From assembly GCA_945863875.1 (NCBI GenBank), contig CAMBBS010000002.1:1-64000 (forward strand): a stretch of 64,000 nucleotides of DNA. Reading direction: 5' to 3'. The position numbers and the translations under genes were made by a program. This DNA is from Desulfopila aestuarii DSM 18488 (GTDB lineage Bacteria; Desulfobacterota; Desulfobulbia; Desulfobulbales; Desulfocapsaceae). The notes under the pieces are model-generated. The model saw nothing but the letters and a program-made list of their open reading frames with translations, was not told the origin of the DNA and did not search any database. Shown here piece after piece: positions 48,378 through 57,649 of the stretch. The stretch's first letter is position 1; every line of letters starts with the position of its first letter.

Positions 48378-50540
48378 TTATCGATGGATGGTGACGGCAA
48401 ATTTCTCAAACTGGATCGTCGAATCGCGACCTTCCCCCACCAGGTGAAATGAAAATGCCTGCCGTGCCTCGGGATTTTCGAAATCAAACTCGATGTGGCT
48501 CTCTTCACCGGTGTGCAGGAGAGGAAACGGCGGATAATCAATTGTCGTAACCTCCTTTTCAAAGACACGAAGGGTGAGCTTCAGCTGAACCCCCTCTTCC
48601 TGTACGGCCACGGCTTTCAGCCGGATATCCACATGGACTGTGGATTTTGGCGGGAAAGCGAGATACTGCGCACCAATCAGGTTATCCGTCCATTCACTTT
48701 TGATCTTTTCCGGAAGTTGCCGGATCTCGCCATTGGCAAACTGCAGTACCTGCTGTTCTTTCTGGCTGGAAACCTTATGATCGAGAACAGTTGCCAGCCC
48801 AAACAAACGCCCGGCACTGTTTGCCGTATCCTCTTCGAATACCTCCGGCCGCGGACCAATAATCCCTCCCTTCATTTTTCTACAGTTACCGTCCCGGCCA
48901 CACTCAAAAAGAGTGTTATCTGCCGTCTGCCAGCGCAATTTATTGTTGGTATAGGATACCATGTCACGCCCGGAGCTATAGTCGCGAAAGATACTTCGAC
49001 CGATAATAGATGGCGGCATCGCCAGGTTAAAATAGTCGAGAACCGAGGCCTCCATATCCACCAGACCGTAGGAACCCTTTTTGATGCGCGGCAGATTTTC
49101 CTGCTCCGGCGCGAGGACAATGGCAAAACCCCAGCAGCTGTACCAGTCGGCACCGTCTTCCCCATGGGATTCATCGGAGGTAATGATCACCAGCGTGTCA
49201 TCGAGTACCCCATCCTGCCGCAGTCCCTCGATAAATGCCGCGACCGCCTCATCGAGAAGGGCGACGGTGGCAATTTTTCGTGAACCGTACTTTGCCGCCT
49301 CGGCTTCAGTTGCCGCAAACGGCTGGTGGGTGGCAACAGTCAGCAATGACAACAACCATGGTTTATCCACCGCCTGCAGGGCACCAATGTATTTTCTCGC
49401 CCCTTTAAAAAAGTCAGCATCACTTGTTCCCCAGATAAAATCGGACTGGGTTCGCTCGGTAAACCACTCAACGCCGTGGACTTGTTGAAATCCCATGGTC
49501 GGCATGGCTCGTTCCTTATTCATGAACTGCAGCCCGGCTCCCTGCAGATAATGGCTCTGCCATCCCTGCTTGCTCATTTGCGCAGGCAGGCATTCGGCGG
49601 CCCTTTCCGGATTGCCCTGCAGTTCCATGGCCTTGGGCATCTCATAGGATAACTTACTGAAATCGCCGCAATGCAGGGCATACAGGCCACGAATGGTCTG
49701 ATGACTATGAACGGCAAAATCCGGTACCAGCATGCCCTCCGAGGTACTTGCGGCGAGCTTTTCCATCTGATACATCGCGCCGGTAACATGCATCGCCTCT
49801 CTGATCTCCCGAAGAGAAATGCCCGGGATACCCTCAAGGGTTACAATAAGGACATTCTTTGCCCTGCCCTTTTGCCCTGGCAGCAGTTTTTTGCCATCCA
49901 GTGCGACAGTTCGAAGACTTTGCGGCAGGTCCGCTGCGCTCAGCCCTGTTACCTTGTCGGAAAACAACTTGACCGAGGCATCGGTAAGGAGCCAGTGCAG
50001 GGCGTTATAACGGGCGGCAACGCTCTGGCCGCTCAAGGCTCGGTTGACGGGAGAGTGCAGGCCGAGCAGGAGAAGGCCCGTGACGAGCATGGCTAGCATC
50101 TTTCCCCGGATGGGGCGGTGTAACGGCAGCACTAGGGCAATAACCGTCACCAGAAAAAAGGCCAGGACGAATGCAGGAGAGGCCAGATGAAAACCCGCCG
50201 TGGTATTCCTGACAAAAGTCGGATCAAGCAGATACTGCAGGTCCTGCCAGGAGGGCAGACGCTGCATCGCCGCCATCAGTTCCTGCGCCATGATCTGCAT
50301 GAGTGTCCAGATTATGAGCAGCACCGCCCTCAACCAGCGGGGACTTTGATACGCTATGGCAGAGAGGACCAAGGCAACACTGACGTCTGACAGAAGTCCG
50401 GCCGGTTGGGTAAAGGTGTGGTTAAATAGTCGCCAGCCAACAGGGAAAAACCAGGGCAGGGCAAGAAAGATCGGAAAGAAGATGGACCTCAAGGTAATAC
50501 GCTCCGAAGGAAAGAAGGGCCAGATCTCAACATCTGACAT
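48378..50540 (-). CDS. LTA synthase-like sulfatase-family membrane protein
   Basis: A 720-residue protein. Five N-terminal membrane helices (to about residue 185) anchor an extracytoplasmic sulfatase-type domain: VLIVTLEGIPG, the catalytic-Thr region VHSHQTIRGLYALHCGD, DKPWLLSLLTVATHQPF and VIITSDESHGEDG. A C-terminal beta-rich stretch of about 200 residues is unusual. In Gram-negatives such proteins add phosphoglycerol or related groups to glycans. The substrate here is unknown. Confidence 0.8.
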   Translation of the reverse strand: MSDVEIWPFFPSERITLRSIFFPIFLALPWFFPVGWRLFNHTFTQPAGLLSDVSVALVLSAIAYQSPRWLRAVLLIIWTLMQIMAQELMAAMQRLPSWQDLQYLLDPTFVRNTTAGFHLASPAFVLAFFLVTVIALVLPLHRPIRGKMLAMLVTGLLLLGLHSPVNRALSGQSVAARYNALHWLLTDASVKLFSDKVTGLSAADLPQSLRTVALDGKKLLPGQKGRAKNVLIVTLEGIPGISLREIREAMHVTGAMYQMEKLAASTSEGMLVPDFAVHSHQTIRGLYALHCGDFSKLSYEMPKAMELQGNPERAAECLPAQMSKQGWQSHYLQGAGLQFMNKERAMPTMGFQQVHGVEWFTERTQSDFIWGTSDADFFKGARKYIGALQAVDKPWLLSLLTVATHQPFAATEAEAAKYGSRKIATVALLDEAVAAFIEGLRQDGVLDDTLVIITSDESHGEDGADWYSCWGFAIVLAPEQENLPRIKKGSYGLVDMEASVLDYFNLAMPPSIIGRSIFRDYSSGRDMVSYTNNKLRWQTADNTLFECGRDGNCRKMKGGIIGPRPEVFEEDTANSAGRLFGLATVLDHKVSSQKEQQVLQFANGEIRQLPEKIKSEWTDNLIGAQYLAFPPKSTVHVDIRLKAVAVQEEGVQLKLTLRVFEKEVTTIDYPPFPLLHTGEESHIEFDFENPEARQAFSFHLVGEGRDSTIQFEKFAVTIHR

Positions 50541-50596
50541 GCTGCTGATGGCTCAACAGGTTTACACATTTTTTTGAAAACGGGGTTTTGCTCCTG

Positions 50597-51523
50597 TCAA
50601 GAGGTGTGATCTGCCCCCTGCTCTTGCATTTTCTCCAGCAGTTGCACATGGAATGCTTTGCTTTTCTCACCAAAATACACCGATCGATGCGGAAAAGGTA
50701 TCTCAATATTATTTTTATCAAAGGCGTATTTAATTCTTCGCAGGAATTCACGGCCGACATCCCACTGTCGGATCGGTTTTGTTTTTATCCGACCTTTGAT
50801 AATAACTGCGGATTGATCAAATTTGTCTACGCCAAAAATTTCCAAAGCCTCGATCATATATTTGCCGAACTTACTGTCCTGCAGCATATCACTGCCAACT
50901 TCCTGCATTATTTCAATAACATGATCAGTATTTTCCGCATAAGCAATGCCTATATCAAAAACGTATGCGGACCACTCACTCGTCAGATTACTGAGGGTGG
51001 AGATACTGCCGTTAGGAAAGATATGTACCACCCCGGCCTGATCCCGGAGCACTGTCGTACGAAAATTAATTCTTTCGACAAGACCACCGGTTCCATTGAT
51101 AATGGCCACGTCACCGACGCGTATCTGGTTTTCCAGAATAACAAAAAAGCCGGCAATAACATCACGAACCAGGTTTTGCGCCCCAAAACCGACAGCAAGA
51201 CCGACAACCCCGGCACTGGCAAGAATCGGCGCAACTTCCACACCAAATTCTTTTAAGATTACTAAACCAATTGTCAGCCATAAGGCCAGGAACACACCTT
51301 GCTTTATCAAACGGACAATCGTCTCGATGCGTTTTTGCGATTCCGAAGGCGGTTCTCCTTCTTCGACGCTTTTTATGATCAGACGGTTTTCCAGGCGATG
51401 CAGCGATTTTTGCAGCACCTTCATGGCAATCCAGGCAAAGACCATCATAACAAAGACACGCAATCCGGTCTTGATTATGACTTCCCAGTGAAACTCTCTT
51501 AAGAATTCTTCAACAATATTCAT
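50597..51523 (-). CDS. MscS-family mechanosensitive ion channel
   Basis: A 308-residue protein with three N-terminal helices. The pore helix is ILASAGVVGLAVGFGAQNLVRDVIAGFFVILENQIRVGD, then the beta domain VGDVAIINGTGGLVERINFRTTVLRDQAGVVHIFPNGSI and a C-terminal cytoplasmic part. It should release solutes at hypo-osmotic shock from the inner membrane. The family is small-MscS-like. Confidence 0.9.
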   Translation of the reverse strand: MNIVEEFLREFHWEVIIKTGLRVFVMMVFAWIAMKVLQKSLHRLENRLIIKSVEEGEPPSESQKRIETIVRLIKQGVFLALWLTIGLVILKEFGVEVAPILASAGVVGLAVGFGAQNLVRDVIAGFFVILENQIRVGDVAIINGTGGLVERINFRTTVLRDQAGVVHIFPNGSISTLSNLTSEWSAYVFDIGIAYAENTDHVIEIMQEVGSDMLQDSKFGKYMIEALEIFGVDKFDQSAVIIKGRIKTKPIRQWDVGREFLRRIKYAFDKNNIEIPFPHRSVYFGEKSKAFHVQLLEKMQEQGADHTS

Positions 51524-51779
51524 GAGATTCCTCCTCGCAGTTAATTATTCAGGTCGCCGGCACCGCTGCAAGGCAAGGCGTTATTCTCCCTGCATAACCA
51601 AAAGCGAAAAGCATACCTTGAGAAGAGCACAGAACTGCAGAACTGCCCATCTTGGCTCTATGGGTTGATAGAAATAAATCTCTGGCCCAACCGCCATGCC
51701 AGCCGAGAGTTGCCAGACGCGGGAGTTTACCGGCACTCGCTCCATGCGCTTCCGGTCGAACACTTTATATGGTGAGATT

Positions 51780-52082
51780 TCACCGTGAATGCAAAAGGTT
51801 TGAAGATAATGGCTTTACCGTCTTCCATGCGCTGGATGAATTTTCGGCCCGCCATAAATCATAGTTCTTTTGCAGATTCATCCAAAGATCGGCTGTAGTA
51901 TCAAAAGCTCTGGATAGACGGAGCGCCATTTCCGGGGTTATCGAACCTCTTTCATTAACAATTTTTGAGAGGGTTTTCCTTGAAACTCCAAGGGCAGAAG
52001 CCATATCCTTTATGCTAATAGATAATGGTGCAAGATAATCTTCTTTTATAATATTGCCCGGATGGGTGGGTTGCCTTGTCAT
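51780..52082 (-). CDS. higA: HigA-type antitoxin
   Basis: A 100-residue XRE-family helix-turn-helix protein: MTRQPTHPGNIIKEDYLAPLSISIKDMASALGVSRKTLSKIVNERGSITPEMALRLSRAFDTTADLWMNLQKNYDLWRAEN, the classic HigA/VapI layout. ATG 52082 is preferred because AAAGGAA precedes it; the track's start is a GTG five codons earlier. It follows the toxin gene by a few bases, in the usual higB-higA order. Confidence 0.85.
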   Translation of the reverse strand: MTRQPTHPGNIIKEDYLAPLSISIKDMASALGVSRKTLSKIVNERGSITPEMALRLSRAFDTTADLWMNLQKNYDLWRAENSSSAWKTVKPLSSNLLHSR

Positions 52083-52100
52083 TCTATTCCTTTGCACCCC

Positions 52101-52304
52101 TCAATGAGAGTCGCCATAATCTACAATATACGCGTCTCCATCTTTAAATTCGAAAAAAACCCTCCAGTTGCCGGAAACTCGAACTGAATGCTGCCCTTCC
52201 TTATCTCCTTTCCACTGATGAAGAAAGGCTCCAGGGTAGTTCGTATCTTTGATGTCACCGTAGAAAAATTGTTCTAAGCCTTTGTCATTCAATGATTTTA
52301 TCAT
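52101..52304 (-). CDS. higB: HigB-type toxin with probable internal deletion
   Basis: A 67-residue protein with the HigB (RelE/ParE) ends: MIKSLNDKGLEQFFYGD at the start and LHQWKGDKEGQHSVRVSGNWRVFFEFKDGDAYIVDYGDSH at the end. Usual HigB proteins are about 92 residues. The missing part is a helical stretch of about 25 residues between FFYGD and the LHQWKG segment, with no frame change. The key Arg and Trp in the last half remain. Activity of this short form is uncertain. Confidence 0.75.
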   Translation of the reverse strand: MIKSLNDKGLEQFFYGDIKDTNYPGAFLHQWKGDKEGQHSVRVSGNWRVFFEFKDGDAYIVDYGDSH

Positions 52305-52604
52305 AATGCCTAATCGTAACCCGTTCAGTTACGTGTGTCAACGCATCTTCCTCTTGCAGCGTGCGTTGGGCTCAGCGAAAGGCGCGCAGTTTGCGGCTTC
52401 CGCTGGAACGGTTGATGAAGAAAGTTTGATGAACCCACAAAGAGGGGTTACAGGTTTAACGCAGACAGTATGATGAGAAAAACAGGTCGGTTCTTTATTC
52501 GGAAATCCGTCAACCAGGCGTCATCGGAGTTGGGTCGCAAGGTTGTAAAATGGTAACAACTACCTCTTGACAGCTCTCTACATGCGATTCGGGCAGTGTA
52601 AAAA
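52305..52604. other. intergenic stretch with no recognisable gene
   Basis: This 300 bp lies between higB and the terminator of the acyl-CoA operon. The only long ORF is a 63-residue plus-strand frame at 52282 with no family features or good start. I see no repeat, RNA or operator in it. Confidence 0.5.
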
Positions 52605-52643
52605 AATAGCGTCTCGGACCGTCGCGAAGTCCGAGACGCTATT
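52605..52643 (-). terminator. strong intrinsic terminator of the MBL/OYE/ACAD/ferredoxin operon
   Basis: AATAGCGTCTCGGAC and GTCCGAGACGCTATT make a perfect 15 bp stem with a nine-base loop. On the minus strand it is followed by TTTTTT, just 27 bp after the last gene's stop codon, the textbook form of a Rho-independent terminator. Confidence 0.9.
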
Positions 52644-52669
52644 AAAGGTAGATAAACCCCAGTTGTTAT

Positions 52670-53848
52670 CTACCCCATTCTTAATGCGCGGCGGATCCTG
52701 TTTTTCATGCCGCTGATGACAAAGGGTGTCAACCGTTTTTTTTCTTTGAGGATCTGTTGAAAGAGATCCTTTTTTTTCTCGGGAATCTGCGGACGCTGCG
52801 CGGGGATGAGGGACAAGGAGCCGGTCGGGCAGCTGCTGATACAGGCGCCGCAGCCGAGGCAGTTGTCGAAAAGGACCTGCATCCGCTTCTTTTTTCGACC
52901 ATTTTCAGCGTCGAGCAACTCCAGCGCGGTAACGTTGCAGGCCTTTTTGCAGAGCCCGCAGCCGATACAGGTCTCGCTGTTGATCTGCAGGGTATAGTTG
53001 GTCTTGGCTATGCCCATGGGAAAGCCCTGCTTCACCCCGCCGAGCAGCTCGCAGCAACAGGAGCAGCAGTTACAGATAAACGACGGCTTGTGGCGGATAT
53101 TGTCGGTGATATGGGTCAACTTCAGATCTCTGGCCTGGGCAAGGATAACCAGCAACTGCTCCTTGCTGCGGTGTTCGGCAAAGCCCCGGCGCACCATGAA
53201 TTTGGCGGCGGTGCCAAGGGATATGCAGATCTCCCTGGTCGGGGCGTTTTTGTCGCAACTCTGGTTAAGATGCTCCTTCTTGTGCCGGCAGTAGCACATG
53301 CCGATGGCACCATAACTTGCACCCTTGATTATCTCCCTGGCACTTTCATAGGTCGCCACCTGGGAGTCGACCGGAATATGCTCCTCATACGGCAAGGTGC
53401 GGGTGAGCGGCGTCTTGCTGCCGAAAAACTCCCGGCCCATCTGCTGATCGGGGTCGCCGTAGAGATATTCGTGCATGAGCTGGGCCAGCTCGGCCACCGG
53501 CAGATCGTTACGCTGCTTCATAAAGCTGAATTCAAAAAAACCGATCAGCCCGGGCATCAGCAGATAGTAGGTTTTGCCGCCGTAGGCGGTGTCCATCACC
53601 AGACCCTTTTCGGCCATCGCCTCAAGCTGGTTCTTCAGCCTTTCGGGTTCCCAGGCGGTGGCCTTGACGAGCTCCGGCAGGGTGGCTTCGGTAAGCGGAA
53701 AGCGGGAAGCGACATAGGCCTCATCTTCGGAAAATAGAATTGCGAGAATTTGGCGCAGCGTATCGGTATCGGGCAGACCGATGGGATACTTATTCAGCCG
53801 GTCGATGAGTGGTACGATGTTGCTTTTTCCGTCGAGGTGATGCCCCAT
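52670..53848 (-). CDS. 4Fe-4S ferredoxin-type protein with N-terminal winged-helix-like part
   Basis: A 392-residue protein. The first about 120 residues look like a winged-helix-like domain (TEATLPELVKATAWEPERLKNQLEAMAEKGLV). Then come Cys-rich GMCYCRHKKEHLNQSC and ICNCCSCCCELLGG, and a C-terminal dicluster ferredoxin (CIGCGLCKKAC and CLGCGACISSCP). This layout is common near acyl-CoA genes in Desulfobacterota, annotated just as 4Fe-4S protein. A redox or regulatory role is possible. It is last in the operon. Confidence 0.75.
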   Translation of the reverse strand: MGHHLDGKSNIVPLIDRLNKYPIGLPDTDTLRQILAILFSEDEAYVASRFPLTEATLPELVKATAWEPERLKNQLEAMAEKGLVMDTAYGGKTYYLLMPGLIGFFEFSFMKQRNDLPVAELAQLMHEYLYGDPDQQMGREFFGSKTPLTRTLPYEEHIPVDSQVATYESAREIIKGASYGAIGMCYCRHKKEHLNQSCDKNAPTREICISLGTAAKFMVRRGFAEHRSKEQLLVILAQARDLKLTHITDNIRHKPSFICNCCSCCCELLGGVKQGFPMGIAKTNYTLQINSETCIGCGLCKKACNVTALELLDAENGRKKKRMQVLFDNCLGCGACISSCPTGSLSLIPAQRPQIPEKKKDLFQQILKEKKRLTPFVISGMKNRIRRALRMG

Positions 53849-53878
53849 TTTTATTCCTTTACTCCAAAACGTTTACAT

Positions 53879-55579
53879 TTACCCGTTCATAACATACTGG
53901 TCTTTCAGGGCATGAACATTATCCCATACCCGCTGAAATCCGTCACCATCTTTAACAGGTTTTTTAATCATTTTTTGGAAAATGTCTTCCTGCTCGGCGG
54001 AATTATCATGGCTGAGAATCATCTGCAGGGCAAAGGCCGAATAATCTTTGACCAGGAAGGCAAAGATCTGCTCCAGCACATCTTTGCCGGTGCCATAAAT
54101 CCTGCTGTTTTCCAGAATCAGCTGGGCGTAGACAATAAGGGTGAACAGCTCGCCCGCGGCGAGCATATAATCTATATTTTCCGCCTGTTCCCTGCTCGGC
54201 GGGGCACTGATCAACAGAGCGCGAAACAGTTCCATCTGCTCTTTGAATACCAGGACATTTGCCCCATCAACATCTGTATAGGCCAGACGATACTCCGGAA
54301 AACGGATACTCGCCAGGCTGCCGGTCTTCTGATGAAAAAGATAGGCATCATCCCCGGCCTCTTTTCTCTGGGGGATCTCGGCATAGTCGACCGGCTCAAA
54401 GAAGTAGTTTTTAACAAACTTGATGATCAGCGCCATGTTGACATGCTCGGTCCCTTCCAGTTTCGGCAGCATGCCGATGTCTCTGAGGGCCATCTCGAAA
54501 TAGGTATCCTGTTCATAGCCCTTGGCGGCAATGACCTCATGCAGCAGCGCCACCACCTTCTCACCCTGACCGGTCACCTTCATCTTCACCACCGGATTAA
54601 AGAGCAGATAGCGGCGATCCTCATCGGAGGCGCTGCGCATATAATCAGCCGCCCGAAAGGCAAAGAGTTTCATGCCGATCAGCCGGGCGTAACTCTCGGT
54701 AAAGAATTTTTTCACATGGGGGAAATCGGTGACATAGCGACCATAGAGACTGCGGGCCGCCGCATGGTTCAAGGCCTCATAGAAACAGTGGGTGCCGATG
54801 CCGATGGAGGCGCAGCCCAGCTCAAACTTGCCGATATTAATGGTATTGAGTGAGGAGTTCCAGGCATGCTCGCCCCGGGACAGAATGTCGTCCTCGGTGA
54901 TCGGGTAGTCGTGCAGGGCGTATTCCGCGACATAGGCCTGGCGCACGCCGGAGGTGTCGATCTTCTTGACACATTCATACTTCTCATGTTGCGGGTCGAC
55001 GACAAAGAAGACATACTCGCCGGTTCCGGCAATCTTGGCAAAGGTCGAAACCAGGGCGGCGCAATTGCCGTTGCCGATATAATATTTGGAGCCCCGGGCC
55101 CGATAGCTGCCGTCATCCTGGGGGATGAGCAGCATCTCACTGGAATAGAGGTCGGCGCCGTGGGTCTTTTCGGAAAGTCCGAAGGCAAATATTCCACCTT
55201 CGGCGAGCAGCCTGGCGGTCTTTTTCTTCACCGCTTCGTTGTTGCCCATCCAGATCGGCCCAAGCCCGAGGATGGTCACCTGCCAGGCATACCAGTAGCA
55301 GAGCCCGTAGAATCCGAGGATTTCATTGAACTCGCTGATGCGGTACATGTCCCAGCGGCCGCCGTCCCTGCTGTACGCTGCAGGCGTAAGAAAGTGGGCA
55401 AAGATTTTTTCTTTTTTGATGAATTCGAGAAAATCGTCATACCAGATCATCGACTGATCGTCTTCCTTGATCTTTTTCAGCCCCTTCTTTTCAAAAAACT
55501 CGATCGTCTTCAGAACGAGGTCCCGCGATACTGCATCGGCATGGAATCGTGCATATTTTTTCGGGTTGAGTAAGAGCAC
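53879..55579 (-). CDS. acyl-CoA dehydrogenase family protein (large, divergent)
   Basis: A 566-residue flavoprotein of the acyl-CoA dehydrogenase superfamily. The GTG start at 55579 is preceded by AAGGAGG, better than the track's start 12 codons upstream. It has FAFGLSEKTHGADLYS for FAD, KYYIGNGNCAALVSTFAKI and, near residue 380, PKLEGTEHVNM where the family has the YEGTxxI catalytic Glu. The N-terminus (QVLLLNPKKYARFH...) and the C-terminal 120 residues extend the usual 380-residue form. The substrate is unknown. It lies 45 bp after the OYE-like gene. Confidence 0.85.
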   Translation of the reverse strand: MLLLNPKKYARFHADAVSRDLVLKTIEFFEKKGLKKIKEDDQSMIWYDDFLEFIKKEKIFAHFLTPAAYSRDGGRWDMYRISEFNEILGFYGLCYWYAWQVTILGLGPIWMGNNEAVKKKTARLLAEGGIFAFGLSEKTHGADLYSSEMLLIPQDDGSYRARGSKYYIGNGNCAALVSTFAKIAGTGEYVFFVVDPQHEKYECVKKIDTSGVRQAYVAEYALHDYPITEDDILSRGEHAWNSSLNTINIGKFELGCASIGIGTHCFYEALNHAAARSLYGRYVTDFPHVKKFFTESYARLIGMKLFAFRAADYMRSASDEDRRYLLFNPVVKMKVTGQGEKVVALLHEVIAAKGYEQDTYFEMALRDIGMLPKLEGTEHVNMALIIKFVKNYFFEPVDYAEIPQRKEAGDDAYLFHQKTGSLASIRFPEYRLAYTDVDGANVLVFKEQMELFRALLISAPPSREQAENIDYMLAAGELFTLIVYAQLILENSRIYGTGKDVLEQIFAFLVKDYSAFALQMILSHDNSAEQEDIFQKMIKKPVKDGDGFQRVWDNVHALKDQYVMNG

Positions 55580-55623
55580 CTGTATCCTCCTTATTACGAT
55601 ACCGCGTTGCGGCACCCGGCAGT

Positions 55624-57627
55624 TCAGCCGATATTTTTCCCGGCGTTATAGCCCTGGTGATTCGCCTCAAAGACCGTCCCCGGGGCCAGCGCGTCACCGA
55701 CCACTTGACAGGGAATACCCAGCTCGCCGGCCACTTTTTCCAGGGGATTCGCCGGCCTGGTGCCAACCGCCAGAACAACGCTATCGGCCGGCAGGAATTG
55801 CTCCTCTCCCCCGAGTTCAATCCGCACTCCGCGGTCAAGGATCTCGAGGACCTTGGCCTGCGTCAGGGTTTGTATTCCCAGGCGACTGACATCCTGCAGC
55901 ATGCCCCAGCGGGTTGACTTGCCGAAATTAGCGCCAAGAGTCCCGGCCATCTCGACAACAACCAGTTCCTTTGTGCCCTCGGTGGCCAGTTGATAGAGTT
56001 TTTCCGGGGATACCGCCCCATTGACGAGCAGAAACTTCAGCTCTTCGCCGGACAGGGTGCCCTGTTCAGCGAGCAGCAAGGCGGTTTCGATACCGACGGC
56101 ACCACCGCCGATAATGACCACCTTTCGGCCTGTTTCGACTTTTCCGGCCAGAACATCCCAGGCCTGCACGACCTTGTCACCATCGACCCCGGCAATGGCC
56201 GGAGTCACCGGCTCGCCGCCGGTGGCCAGAATCAGCTGATCCGGCTGCTCGCGGGCAAGCACTTCTCTATCCACCGGACTGTTCAGCAGTACCCTGATAT
56301 CATGACGGGCCAGCCGGCGGGCAAGATCATCGCCGAAAACGACAAACTCTGCCCGGCCGGGAGGCGCTCCGGCCAGACGCAACTGGCCGCCAAGCTGCAG
56401 TCCCTGTTCATGAAGGCTCACCCGGTGCCCCTGTTCCGCGGCGGCAAGAGCAGCGGACATGCCGGCAACCCCGCCGCCGACCACCAGCACTTTTTTTGCA
56501 TGGGCGGTCTTTGGTGGCTGCTCTTCATATTCATGGCCTGCCCGCGGATTGCAGAGACACTCGACCGGCTTCATCTTGAAAAGATTGTCAAAGCACCCCT
56601 GGCCGCAGGCGACACAGTGGACAATCTCATCTTCCCTGCCGGTACGTGCCTTTTCCGGCAACCATGGGTCGGCAATCAGCGCCCGGCCGATGGCCACCAT
56701 GTCACAGAAATTCTGCGTAATGAGCAGCCGGGCAATTTTCGGATCATTAATGCGGTGGCTGGCAATAACCGGGATGGATACCCTTTTCTTCATGTCGCGG
56801 GCCAGATAGGCAAAGGCGCCTCTGGGCACCTTGGTGACAATCTGCGGCACCTGGGCCTCGTGCCAGCCGACATTGACGCACAGGGCATCGACGCCGGCCT
56901 GCTCTAGGGCGACCGCGAATTCGAGCAATTCCGCAGGACCGATGCCCCCTTCCATGAAATCATTCCCGTTGAGGCGCACGAGGATGGGAAACCCGTTGCC
57001 AAGTCTGCTCTTTATCTCGCCGATGACCTCCAGACCGAAGCGCATGCGGTTTTCCAGGCTGCCGCCGTAGGCATCCGTTCTTTTGTTGGTGAGCGGCGAA
57101 AGAAATTCACTGATCAGATAACCGGTCCCGGCGAGAATCTCCACCAGATCAAAACCCGCCTGCTGCACCCGCCCGGCCGCTTCGCCAAAGCGGCGAATGG
57201 TCTCCTCGATCTGCTGCAGAGTAAGCTCTTTGGGGGTTTCCCTGGTCATGCGGCAGGGTACCGGCGATGGAGCGACCGGCTGTTTGCCGCCGAGAAAAAA
57301 GGAGGCATTGTAACGACCGGCATGATTAAGCTGCACGGTGGCCTTCGCCCCGCCATCATGAATGGCCCCGGCAAGCACGGCAAGCCCCGGCACATGGGTA
57401 TCAAGATGGGCGCCGATATTGCCCGGATTGCCGGACAGTTCATCGATGGTGGCATAGCCGACACTGATCAGGCCGGCTCCCCCCCTGGCCCGTTCCCGGT
57501 AAAACTCGATCAACTGCTCGGTGACAAGAAAATTTCTGCACATATTCAGATGCATGGCCGGCATGAAAATGCGATTCTTCAACTCGACCGAACCTATGAA
57601 AATTGATCGAAACAGGGAATCCGACAT
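55624..57627 (-). CDS. NADH:flavin oxidoreductase / 2-enoate-reductase-like (OYE + FeS + FAD)
   Basis: A 667-residue enzyme: an FMN barrel (residues 1-320; MSDSLFRSIFIGSVELKNRIFMPAMH and NKRTDAYGGSLENRMRFGLEV), a [4Fe-4S] motif (CVACGQGCFDNLFKMKPVECLCNPRAG) and an FAD/NAD part (VVGGGVAGMSAALAAAEQGHRVSLHE, VVIIGGGAVGIETALLLAEQG). The ATG at 57627 has AAGGAGA upstream; the track's start is 28 codons earlier and overlaps the MBL gene. It is a paralogue of the enzyme at 36534 and probably reduces an enoyl-type substrate. Confidence 0.87.
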   Translation of the reverse strand: MSDSLFRSIFIGSVELKNRIFMPAMHLNMCRNFLVTEQLIEFYRERARGGAGLISVGYATIDELSGNPGNIGAHLDTHVPGLAVLAGAIHDGGAKATVQLNHAGRYNASFFLGGKQPVAPSPVPCRMTRETPKELTLQQIEETIRRFGEAAGRVQQAGFDLVEILAGTGYLISEFLSPLTNKRTDAYGGSLENRMRFGLEVIGEIKSRLGNGFPILVRLNGNDFMEGGIGPAELLEFAVALEQAGVDALCVNVGWHEAQVPQIVTKVPRGAFAYLARDMKKRVSIPVIASHRINDPKIARLLITQNFCDMVAIGRALIADPWLPEKARTGREDEIVHCVACGQGCFDNLFKMKPVECLCNPRAGHEYEEQPPKTAHAKKVLVVGGGVAGMSAALAAAEQGHRVSLHEQGLQLGGQLRLAGAPPGRAEFVVFGDDLARRLARHDIRVLLNSPVDREVLAREQPDQLILATGGEPVTPAIAGVDGDKVVQAWDVLAGKVETGRKVVIIGGGAVGIETALLLAEQGTLSGEELKFLLVNGAVSPEKLYQLATEGTKELVVVEMAGTLGANFGKSTRWGMLQDVSRLGIQTLTQAKVLEILDRGVRIELGGEEQFLPADSVVLAVGTRPANPLEKVAGELGIPCQVVGDALAPGTVFEANHQGYNAGKNIG

Positions 57628-57649
57628 GATATGTGTTCTCCTTGGCAGG

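Noticed and set aside
52282-52473. 63-residue plus-strand ORF after higB
   Set aside because: No ribosome binding site, no family features, and it starts inside the toxin gene on the other strand.
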